Shown here: one piece after another, positions 55,859 to 64,000 of the stretch | Numbering within the stretch: the first letter of the stretch is position 1 | How the letters are laid out: every line of letters begins with the position of its first letter | Assembly: GCF_900142695.1 (NCBI RefSeq) | Contig: NZ_FRBU01000007.1 | Span: 1-64,000 of the forward strand | Length of the DNA: 64,000 bases | Direction: 5' to 3' | Origin: Flavobacterium xanthum | GTDB taxonomy: Bacteria > Bacteroidota > Bacteroidia > Flavobacteriales > Flavobacteriaceae | Translations under genes and position numbers: made by a program | Notes under the pieces: model-generated | Databases searched by the model: none | Told to the model about the DNA's origin: nothing | What the model saw: the letters and a program-made list of their open reading frames with translations, nothing else

Positions 55859-56331
55859 ATCCTCTTTCATTTTAGTGAAATCATTCGCTTTGATCTGGCA
55901 TTTGTAAAGCCAAGATACTTCACGATTGCTTTTTGGCTAAAGCTGTACATTTATCAAACCTTTCATTAGAAATTAAGCCTGCAAAAAAATACGAAATAAA
56001 CTTTTGTGTTTTCTGATTTCATTTTTTTAGATGATTTCATCGGCATACTATATTTCAATTCTGGTTTGTTTTGTAGCACTAGCTTGTAGTATCCTGAATT
56101 AAATTGATAGCAAATTTAGATTTTGAACAGCGTCACTATTTCACAGAAATGCTTTAATTCATCGAATTTCCATCTAAAAACATGTACATTTTTGGAGAAA
56201 GTCAACTGTAATTCTTGTTTTAAAGTGAAACATTTCATCAACAAACCACTATTTTAAAAAATGACTTCCTTTCTGGAAGAAGTTGTTACAGGCTTATTTT
56301 ATATCAGTAACTATTCAAAAAAAACCAAAAA
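55859..56331. other. Gene-free interval upstream of the frameshifted barrel gene
   Basis: 473 nt, AT-rich. The only candidate is a 23-codon frame at 56031-56102 (ATG to TAA) encoding one hydrophobic helix (AYYISILVCFVALACSIL). It could be a small membrane peptide or chance. No repeat, tRNA or terminator is seen. Confidence 0.4.
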
Positions 56332-57460
56332 TTGAAAAATCTATCTCCATTACAATCCGTTTGTAGTTTTATCCTATTTGTAACAATGGCATTTAATTCG
56401 GAAACAACAGCTGCGCAAGGATGTGTGGCTATCAAAGGGAATGCGACAAGTTGCATGTCGATTCACGCTGACAGCAGTGCCGTTTCCGGATGGCAATTTG
56501 CCAGCAGCGGTCGCTATTTTAGATCATTTAGACACTTTTCAGGAAGAAAAGAAAACAAAGATAGGTTGCTTCAAAAAAACAGAAGTAATCAATTATACCT
56601 CTGTTTTCAATCTTTCGTTAACCAGAATATTAAACAACCGCTGGTCCGTTATGGTCGATCTTCCTATTTCGAACAATGTTCGTTCCTCCTTATACGAACA
56701 TGGATTAGTCAATGGCACTTACGTAAAAAGAGAACGCAACTCTACTAGTTCATTTGGAATAGGCGACATCCGATTCGCCGCTTACCGATGGATGTTAGAT
56801 CCGACAAAATACGCTAAAGGCAATCTGCAATTAGGATTAGGGATAAAGTTACCAACCGGTGATTACAACTATAAAGATTATTTTTACAATGTAGGTCCAA
56901 ACGGGACAAAAGAGTTGCGTCCAGTAGATCAATCCATACAGTTGGGAGACGGCGGAACCGGATTTACTTTTGAAGTAAATACATTTTACAACTTCATAGA
57001 AAACTTTGGCGTTTACGGAAATTTCTATTATTTAATAAATCCACGCGAGCAAAACGGTACAAGAACTTACAGAGAAACGTTAGCATCACGATTAGCCAAC
57101 GAAGCGACTATGAGTGTTCCAGATCAATATATGTTTAGAGCAGGTTTTACTTATTCCGTGAATCAAATAAAAGGTTTGTCTGTAGCCGCAGGAGTTAGAT
57201 TAGAAGGAATCCCTGTGAATGATCTCGTGGGTGGAAGCGGAGATTTCCGTCGTCCTGGATACATTTGGTCCGTAGAACCTTCTTTAAACTATGAGTATAA
57301 AAAAGTAATAGTATTTGCTTCTGTACCATTTGCAGTAGTTCGCAATCGTACGCAAAGTGTAACCGACAAAGAAAATTCGATCAAAACAGGAACTCATGTT
57401 CAAGGTGACGCGGCATTTGCTGATTATATTATCAACATTGGTATATCAACTAGATTTTAG
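56332..57460 (+). pseudogene. Outer-membrane beta-barrel protein, frameshifted
   Basis: Frame 1 starts with TTG at 56332 (MKNLSPLQSVCSFILFVTMA, a signal peptide) and reads GCVAIKG ... GRYFRSFRHFSGRKENKDRLLQK. The rest, TEVINYTSVFNLSLTRILNNRWSVMVDLPI through the C-terminal IGISTRF, is in the next frame. The switch fits one extra A in the A7 run at 56573-56579; with six A the two halves join as RLLQKTEVINYT. The joined product would be about 375 aa with alternating beta strands ending in an aromatic, as for porin-like transporters. It may be a pseudogene, a sequencing error, or a slippage-controlled gene. A terminator follows. Confidence 0.8.
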
Positions 57461-57583
57461 CTACAAACAGTTTCTAAAACATCATTAAAACACACATGCG
57501 AAAAATGAATTAAAAAGAATCCATATTGATTTTCACGGTTGATAATTTGTTTAAAGGTTTGTTTAAAAATTCTTTATCAACTC

Positions 57584-57621
57584 AAGCCTAACAGATGTTG
57601 GAAACCTGTTAGGCTTTTTTA
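57584..57621 (+). terminator. Terminator after the barrel gene
   Basis: Eleven-base perfect stem AAGCCTAACAG / CTGTTAGGCTT with an 11-nt loop and T-run, 124 nt after the stop. Confidence 0.8.
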
Positions 57622-57736
57622 ATGAAAATCTATAAATCGACTTCTCTTGACATAGTTTCAATCTTAGAATTAGAATAAAATAAAAGTTCCTAAAATTAAT
57701 CTTTAAAAAATTTTATTGTTTTAGAATATTTAATTA

Positions 57737-57764
57737 TTGTTTATCAATAATTATCATATATTTG
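57737..57764 (+). promoter_or_regulatory. Promoter of the DUF2975-XRE operon
   Basis: TTG (57737-57739), 17-nt spacer, TATATTTG (57757-57764), 24 nt before the ATG. Confidence 0.7.
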
Positions 57765-57787
57765 TCACAACTTATAACTTTATAAAA

Positions 57788-58300
57788 ATGAAAAAATTAC
57801 AAATCTTGAGAGCTGTTTTGGACTTTTTCTGGTTTTTTTCTTTAATCAGCGGAATTGGAATTTTGATTTTGCTAACTTTTTATTTATTTGATTCTAATAT
57901 GGATATCCCTGTAAAAATAAAGGGAAACGTAATAACACCTACTACGCTACTTTCTAAGCTGATTATTTTAGCAAATGTGATCAGTGGATTTCTCTTTTTA
58001 TACAGCATCTACGTGTTGAGAAAAGTGGTTGGATATTTCCAAAGAAAAGAAATCTTTAAATCTGAGGTTATAGAAAATTTTAATTTAATCGGTAAATTAG
58101 TTATCAGCTCTTCGCTTATTAGCCATCTATCCTTATTTATCTTTACTTACATCAATCGAGGCACTGTAGGCTTCTCAATAGAATTTGGAAGCTATGACTC
58201 CTTCTTAATTTCAATTAGTTTGGGATTGTTTTTCATGGTGATTAGTGAGGTTTTCAAAATAGCTAAGAATATAAAGGAAGAAAACGAATTAACAATTTAG
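57788..58300 (+). CDS. DUF2975-like membrane protein 1
   Basis: 170 aa from ATG 57788. Four predicted helices at about 12-34, 56-78, 102-124 and 138-158. The conserved feature is a YVLRKVVGYFQRKEIFKSEVIENFNLIGK loop between helices 2 and 3, as in DUF2975 proteins. These are usually encoded with a small XRE regulator (YoaS/YozG in Bacillus), as here. Its tail ENELTI is nearly the same as that of the next gene (ENNLTI), so the two are paralogues. Function unknown. Confidence 0.75.
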   Translation: MKKLQILRAVLDFFWFFSLISGIGILILLTFYLFDSNMDIPVKIKGNVITPTTLLSKLIILANVISGFLFLYSIYVLRKVVGYFQRKEIFKSEVIENFNLIGKLVISSSLISHLSLFIFTYINRGTVGFSIEFGSYDSFLISISLGLFFMVISEVFKIAKNIKEENELTI

Positions 58301-58366
58301 CACTACTAATCAATTACAGCCTCCGATTAAAATCAGCAATTAACTAGATTAAAAAATTGAAATAAG

Positions 58367-58840
58367 ATGAAAAAAATAATTATTCTGAATTGGGTATTAA
58401 AAATATTTATAGGGATTTTACTCTTGGCTATCCCCATAAACGAATGCTTGCGCTATAACCTATCTAATGAAGCAAGAACTTTAATGTACAAAGATTCCCT
58501 TTTTGGGCATTTCAGTCCCTATATTATGTTAGTACGAATAGCGATAGTACTATTTGCCCTATTTAATATTCAAAAGGGGCTGCAAGCATTTATTAAAGAA
58601 GGCTTTTTTAACGTCAAAAGCTCTGATAGATTTAAAAAAAGTGGTTACTTGCTGCTATTCATTAGCCTCTTTGGAATCATCATTAGTCTGTTGGTAATGT
58701 ATCATTCCCCAGAAGAACAAACACTATCTGATATAATTATGTATCTACTATTACTTGCAATAGGGATTGGCTTATTGGCTTTTTCTGATGTTATTAAAAA
58801 AGGAAACACCATCGAGACAGAAAACAATCTAACAATATAG
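58367..58840 (+). CDS. DUF2975-like membrane protein 2
   Basis: 157 aa. Four predicted helices (about 5-23, 50-70, 90-112, 122-140). The loop NIQKGLQAFIKEGFFNVKSSDRFKKSGYLLL matches the RKxxGxFxxxEIFxxxVIxxFxxxG pattern of its neighbour. It ends two bases before the XRE gene, so those two are tightly coupled. Function unknown; a membrane sensor acting with the regulator is inferred from gene pairing. Confidence 0.75.
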   Translation: MKKIIILNWVLKIFIGILLLAIPINECLRYNLSNEARTLMYKDSLFGHFSPYIMLVRIAIVLFALFNIQKGLQAFIKEGFFNVKSSDRFKKSGYLLLFISLFGIIISLLVMYHSPEEQTLSDIIMYLLLLAIGIGLLAFSDVIKKGNTIETENNLTI

Positions 58841-58842
58841 CC

Positions 58843-59052
58843 ATGCCCATCATTATCAACTTAGATGTTATGCTTGCCAAGCGAAAAATGCGTTCGAATG
58901 AATTAGCTGAAAGAATGGGAATCACAACAGCTAACCTTTCTATTTTGAAAACCGGAAAAGCAAAGGCGGTTCGGTTTTCTACTTTGGAGGCAATTTGTGA
59001 GATTCTGGAATGCCAACCCGGGGACATTATGGAGTTTGTAAAAGAAGAATAA
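58843..59052 (+). CDS. Small XRE/Cro-type regulator
   Basis: 69 aa. A single helix-turn-helix domain: VMLAKRKMRSNELAERMGIT and TANLSILKTGKAKAVRFSTL, then ICEILECQPGDIMEF. This is the YozG/Cro group typically paired with DUF2975 proteins. It probably regulates its own operon. It starts two bases after the preceding stop codon. Confidence 0.9.
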   Translation: MPIIINLDVMLAKRKMRSNELAERMGITTANLSILKTGKAKAVRFSTLEAICEILECQPGDIMEFVKEE

Positions 59053-59067
59053 TCTGGAAAAGTCAAA

Positions 59068-59151
59068 TCCCTAGCCCAGATAGCAGTGGAAATCCTTTTG
59101 CTTTTTTCTTTAAAAAGCAAAAGATTGAAACGTAAAGCTGGAAATAGCTCC
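59068..59151 (+). repeat. Dispersed structured repeat, copy C
   Basis: CCCTAGCCCAGATAGCAGTG, GAAATCC, then a 12-bp perfect hairpin CTTTTGCTTTTT (59095-59106) / AAAAAGCAAAAG (59112-59123), then GATTGAAACGTAAAGCTGGA and AATAGCTCC. Flanks match copies A and B; hairpin arms differ but pair. It lies just after the XRE gene, same strand, and would be in its 3' UTR. Confidence 0.8.
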
Positions 59152-59156
59152 AAAAA

Positions 59157-59184
59157 AAAAGTCACACATTACTGTATGACTTTT
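59157..59184 (-). terminator. Terminator of atpDC
   Basis: Stem AAAAGTCA / TGACTTTT with a 12-nt loop and nine T on the minus strand, 20 nt after the atpC stop. Confidence 0.8.
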
Positions 59185-59204
59185 GTTTTTTATTTTGACA
59201 TGTC

Positions 59205-59486
59205 TTAATCTACTAAAACAATCACTTTATTGTCTTTCATTTCAATTGTTCCTGAATTGATAGCAAGGGTGTAATTTTGAGCATCTAGTTTAGTAAATTT
59301 ACCTGCAACCTCTTTTGCAAAAGCAAAGTTAGAAGCTGTAATTTTCACTACACCTTTTCCTAAAATAGAAACGATTGGTGCGTGGTTATTTAAAATCTGA
59401 AAGCTTCCATCAACTCCTGGCAATGTAACCGAAGTTACGTCAGCTGAAAATAATTTTGCTTCTGGTGACACTATTTCTAATAACAT
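59205..59486 (-). CDS. atpC: F0F1 ATP synthase subunit epsilon
   Basis: 93 aa. The N-terminal beta-sandwich only (LEIVSPEAKLFSADVTSVTLPGVDGSFQILNNHAPIVSILGKG). The C-terminal helical hairpin present in E. coli (about 138 aa) is missing, which is usual for the short Bacteroidota form. The inhibitory up-conformation of epsilon needs that hairpin, so that mode of control is not expected here. Separated from atpD by 79 nt containing a long hairpin. Confidence 0.93.
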   Translation of the reverse strand: MLLEIVSPEAKLFSADVTSVTLPGVDGSFQILNNHAPIVSILGKGVVKITASNFAFAKEVAGKFTKLDAQNYTLAINSGTIEMKDNKVIVLVD

Positions 59487-59507
59487 AATTTTTCAGTTTA
59501 AAGCTTA

Positions 59508-59554
59508 AAAGTTTAAAGTTTAAGGTTACTTGAGAATCTTAAACTTTAAACTTT
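59508..59554 (-). other. 17-bp hairpin between atpD and atpC
   Basis: Perfect 17-bp arms (59508-59524 and 59538-59554), core AGTTTAAAGTTTAAG, with a 13-nt loop, all A/T apart from a few G/C. It follows the atpD stop by about 10 nt. No T-run of terminator type, but it could lower atpC expression or protect atpD mRNA. Confidence 0.6.
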
Positions 59555-59565
59555 AAAACTAATTT

Positions 59566-61080
<1,515 letters not shown>

Positions 61081-61161
61081 TTATGTGTTTATTAAATAGC
61101 TATTTAGGTTTATGAATTAGTACTAATCGAAACGTATCGATTAAATGCCTTTTTCAGAGCG

Positions 61162-61191
61162 CAAAGATAATTTTTTAAAATAAAAAATCAA
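61162..61191 (-). promoter_or_regulatory. Promoter of atpDC
   Basis: Minus strand TTG (61189-61191), 19-nt spacer, TATCTTTG (61162-61169). Leader of about 80 nt. Confidence 0.75.
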
Positions 61192-61275
61192 CACCTTTTG
61201 CGATAAAAAAAGGATATTTTTAATAGTTTGCATAGAAATGACCAAGAAACGGACAAAAGACAGCAATATCCTTAA

Positions 61276-61316
61276 AATAAACAACCACCACGTCAAAAGA
61301 CGGGTGGCTGTTTATT
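61276..61316 (-). terminator. Terminator after the SGNH lipoprotein gene
   Basis: Long stem AATAAACAACCACC / GGTGGCTGTTTATT (one mismatch) extended inward by CGTC/GACG around an AAAA loop. Confidence 0.75.
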
Positions 61317-61336
61317 GTAAAAAAAATGAATTTTAA

Positions 61337-62830
61337 TTATTGAATTGTCGCTGGATATTGAATTCCATATAAACCTAAGTCAACCCCTTTAAGATTAGAA
61401 CCGTATTTAGCATTAATCGCTTCTATGAATTTATTCGCAATCAGAGCATAACCTCTAGGACTTGGATGAACTCCGTCCAGAGAAAAAGTACCTCCAGTCA
61501 CATAAGCAGCAGTCATGTGAAAATTACCAAAGCGAATTCCGCCATTGTTCAACTGATTCAAAACGGAAGCAGCGTCAACAAAAGCCAACCCATTAGATTC
61601 TGCAACAGCTTTAATTGTTACATTATAAGCATCTGTAGCTACTTTTATCTCTAAAACCTCTGAAGCTGTTAAAACTCTACTATCTTGTAAAGGATAAGTC
61701 ACCCCAACTGTATTAAAAGGAGCTGGAATTCCAGCTTGTGGCGTTCCAATAACGGTTCTAGTAGTCAGTAATATAAAATCTTTATTTGCCACATTTGCAC
61801 CACCATTAGCATGACGTGCCTGCCCATATAAACTACCCATTAAGCCTGCTTGACCAGCAGAAACTCCAGCAGCTACTAATGCACCAGTAATCTGAGCGCT
61901 ATAATTCACTAAGGTTTCATCTCTTATCAATAGCGGATTTGTAGCCGAAGCAGTTAATGTTTTAATTCTAGTGCCTGCACCCAAAGCTGTAAGAATTTGT
62001 TTGACAGGTCCCAACAACTGCGTGTTCAACTGTGTTGCTGTAGCTGCATCTAACGGTACTGGATTAAAAGGAACTGTTGTAAAAAATGGAAGATTATTGA
62101 TATACGGTAAGTTTGCAACAACCCCTTTTCTGCCTCCAGTAGCAAGAGTCGTCGCTAAAGCATTATAAGCCGCATTAAAAGTACCTGTAGGCGTAATGTC
62201 ATTCCCTAACACTGGATCTTGTGACGTTGGCACACCCCCATTAGTTGCATATCCCAAAACATCATTTCCACCAATAAATAAGGAGAAAAAAGTTGGGTTT
62301 TGATCCGTAGCATCTTTAAGCACACTTGACATTGCCGTTTTAGCAAATCGTCCAAAATATGGATTTGCTTGACCGTAACCTGCTACTCCTAAATGAATTG
62401 CTTTTGCACCTGGAACACCCATATTACTGTAATATCCAGAGATACTAGCACCAAAAACAGTCCCTGAAACACCAGAAACATTTACAGGTCCAGCTCCATT
62501 AAAATACAAACGCGTTGGGAACTGAGGGATTTGATTCCCACCAATAGAAAAACCTCCTCTATTGTCCTCTGCCATGAATGGATTTGTAAAAGCACCTCCA
62601 CCAACTAAAGCAAACTGCTCAGCCATGATGTTTGGATACGAATTTTTTTGACCCGCTTTAAAAAGCGCTCCATCACTGTATCCAGCTGCAAATGAATCTC
62701 CTAAGGCAACGAATTTCGAAAAATCTGCTGTACCCGCTGTTAACGGCTCTTCGACAACTACTTCATCGTCGTTATTACATGCTGCGAAGGTTAGCGAAAT
62801 CAACAACAGCCATTTGAAATTTTTTATCAT
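61337..62830 (-). CDS. SGNH/GDSL-family lipoprotein hydrolase
   Basis: 497 aa from ATG 62828-62830. The open frame extends 20 codons further, but the lipoprotein signal starts here: MIKNFKWLLLISLTFAAC with lipobox Cys 18, then an acidic NNDDE stretch that in Bacteroidota favours surface export. Catalytic blocks are intact: GDSFAAG (Ser), GGNDV (Gly/Asn), and DGVHPSPRGY (Asp/His). An esterase or lipase on the outer membrane is predicted. It directly follows a TonB-dependent receptor (34-nt gap), which suggests joint use of a lipid or ester substrate. Confidence 0.88.
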   Translation of the reverse strand: MIKNFKWLLLISLTFAACNNDDEVVVEEPLTAGTADFSKFVALGDSFAAGYSDGALFKAGQKNSYPNIMAEQFALVGGGAFTNPFMAEDNRGGFSIGGNQIPQFPTRLYFNGAGPVNVSGVSGTVFGASISGYYSNMGVPGAKAIHLGVAGYGQANPYFGRFAKTAMSSVLKDATDQNPTFFSLFIGGNDVLGYATNGGVPTSQDPVLGNDITPTGTFNAAYNALATTLATGGRKGVVANLPYINNLPFFTTVPFNPVPLDAATATQLNTQLLGPVKQILTALGAGTRIKTLTASATNPLLIRDETLVNYSAQITGALVAAGVSAGQAGLMGSLYGQARHANGGANVANKDFILLTTRTVIGTPQAGIPAPFNTVGVTYPLQDSRVLTASEVLEIKVATDAYNVTIKAVAESNGLAFVDAASVLNQLNNGGIRFGNFHMTAAYVTGGTFSLDGVHPSPRGYALIANKFIEAINAKYGSNLKGVDLGLYGIQYPATIQ

Positions 62831-62864
62831 AATATATTTTTTAAAATTATTGCCCTTTTTAGTT

Positions 62865-64000
62865 TTATGGGTTGATTGTCCATGAAGCAAACCATTGTTG
62901 ACCTATAGCACCCGCTCCAATTACTTGAATATAATCCTTTCCACCAATATTAGTAGCACCTACTTTAAGTACTGATTTTAATTTAGGAAAACCATAGTTA
63001 ATTTGAGCATCTAACACTGTGTTTTCTGGAACAATCCCATCAGCAAAAGAAGACTGCCATAAATACTCCGTGTTGTATCTTGCGTTTATATTGAAACCAA
63101 AGTTTTCAAACAATCTTGAATTTCCAATTGAAGCTTTTACTCTGTGTTTTGGAGTGTTGAAACCAGCTACAAAACTAGGATCTTCTTCTTGGTTAAAATT
63201 AAATTCAGCATAATTGTAATTCACGCCCAATTCAAAATCTTTATATACTTTTTTAGATAAACCTACACCAAAACCTAATGAAGTAATTTTTGCAGTTGTA
63301 TTAGTATAAACTTGATAAACTCTTCTGTCACCATTTCCTAAAGCGGATAGTGTAGCCAATGTAGCTGGATTGCCAAAGTCAAATACTGTGTTGACATCTC
63401 CATAATACGGGCTGATTACTCTTGAAGTATTCATGAAATCATTGTAAATATTATAGTACCCATTCAAATCAATTGATAAATCGTTGTTTACAACAGAACG
63501 ATACCCCAGTTCGATTGCTTGTACCTCTTCTGGTTTAACTAATCTAGGATTAGCCGTTTTCAATAAAGCTGCTGCTGCAGGAACATTTGTTGGGTTGGCG
63601 GCAATGGCAGCACTAAATGCTTGTACCGAAGTTAAAGTATATGAATTATTGTATGCATTTTGACCTGTTAATGTCAAAGTTGCAGGTATTCCCAATGCTT
63701 GACTTGCAGCACTAACTCCTCTAACCTCTGTGAAACGATCTAAATTCTCAGGAGCAGAACCAATCAAAGCAAACGGCCCTAAGTCAAGACCAATGTACTG
63801 ATCTTGTGTTGTAGGATTTCTAAATCCTGTTTGATATGAAGCTCTAAAATTGTGTCTTTTAGCTTCCCCAGCAGAATACACCAAGGATACACGTGGCGAA
63901 ATGTTTCCGTTAAAATTTTGACTTTTATCGTAACGCGCTGATCCTGTAAATTTCAAGCGGTCGTCCATGAATTTTTTAGTCAATTGCCCGTAAGCACCAT
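62865..64000 (-). CDS. TonB-dependent receptor, C-terminal part (runs off the window)
   Basis: The frame is open to position 64000, so the N-terminal plug and TonB box are outside. The visible 377 codons are beta-barrel strands: LKFTGSARYDKSQNFNGNISPRVSLVYS, RASYQTGFRNPTTQDQYIGLDLG, KPEEVQAIELGYRSV, and a C terminus ending WFASWTINP. This is the barrel of a SusC/FecA-like or lipid-type receptor without a SusD neighbour; instead an SGNH lipoprotein follows. Substrate unknown, possibly lipid-like. Confidence 0.88.
   Translation of the reverse strand, partial: GAYGQLTKKFMDDRLKFTGSARYDKSQNFNGNISPRVSLVYSAGEAKRHNFRASYQTGFRNPTTQDQYIGLDLGPFALIGSAPENLDRFTEVRGVSAASQALGIPATLTLTGQNAYNNSYTLTSVQAFSAAIAANPTNVPAAAALLKTANPRLVKPEEVQAIELGYRSVVNNDLSIDLNGYYNIYNDFMNTSRVISPYYGDVNTVFDFGNPATLATLSALGNGDRRVYQVYTNTTAKITSLGFGVGLSKKVYKDFELGVNYNYAEFNFNQEEDPSFVAGFNTPKHRVKASIGNSRLFENFGFNINARYNTEYLWQSSFADGIVPENTVLDAQINYGFPKLKSVLKVGATNIGGKDYIQVIGAGAIGQQWFASWTINP

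Overview
The window is an AT-rich chromosomal segment from a member of the Flavobacteriaceae, most likely a Flavobacterium or close relative. The evidence is the flavobacterial promoter signature (TTG, 17-23 nt, TAnnTTTG) in front of many genes, three very large proteins with type IX secretion (T9SS) tails, a TonB-dependent receptor with an SGNH lipoprotein, a NuoG reduced to its iron-sulfur part, and the isolated atpD-atpC pair. This is a family-level inference from gene content; no database was searched.

Layout. 1-94: tail of an IS30-like transposase, which appears to have cut off the 3' end of an AraC-type regulator (95-889, pseudogene, also with an internal in-frame stop). 1078-2481: a small secreted protein and a DsbA/FrnE-like thiol oxidoreductase. 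2662-15827 (minus): a complete 14-gene complex I operon nuoA-N with a recognisable promoter and terminator. 16117-18764: a cold-shock protein, aspS and a secreted MORN-repeat protein. 18765-19276: a gene-free stretch with a striking inverted-repeat element. 19277-27253: a defence island holding a type III restriction-modification system (mod, rhuM, an unknown helical protein, res), followed by an unrecognised two-gene unit (a 322-aa soluble protein and a 171-aa four-helix membrane protein). 27327-30306: tRNA-Leu(CAA), prs, rplY, pth. 30476-35450: an M43 metalloprotease, ribF, a small membrane protein, and bioB with a palindrome inside its promoter. 35513-49009 (minus): three giant modular T9SS proteins with different N-terminal halves and one shared C-terminal module of about 480 residues. 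49471-55023: recX, then a biotin operon (minus) bioF-[GxxExxY]-bioD-bioA-ketoacyl synthase. 55319-57460: an unknown protein and a frameshifted outer-membrane barrel gene. 57788-59052: two DUF2975-like membrane proteins with a small XRE regulator. 59205-61077 (minus): atpD-atpC. 61337-64000 (minus): an SGNH lipoprotein downstream of a TonB-dependent receptor that runs off the window.

How the genes work together. nuoA-N and atpDC supply respiration and ATP synthesis. The biotin genes convert a pimeloyl thioester to biotin, and the linked ketoacyl synthase may help make that precursor because bioC/bioH are not seen here. The T9SS proteins and the protease form a cell-surface or secreted set. The island at 19-27 kb is dedicated to defence.

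The most interesting non-gene signal is a dispersed structured repeat with three copies (8782-8863, 29455-29532, 59068-59151). The flanks are conserved, while the central hairpin arms differ in sequence but keep pairing. Other repeat families sit in the nuo and bio operon gaps, including near-perfect inverted repeats that exactly bracket the GxxExxY gene.
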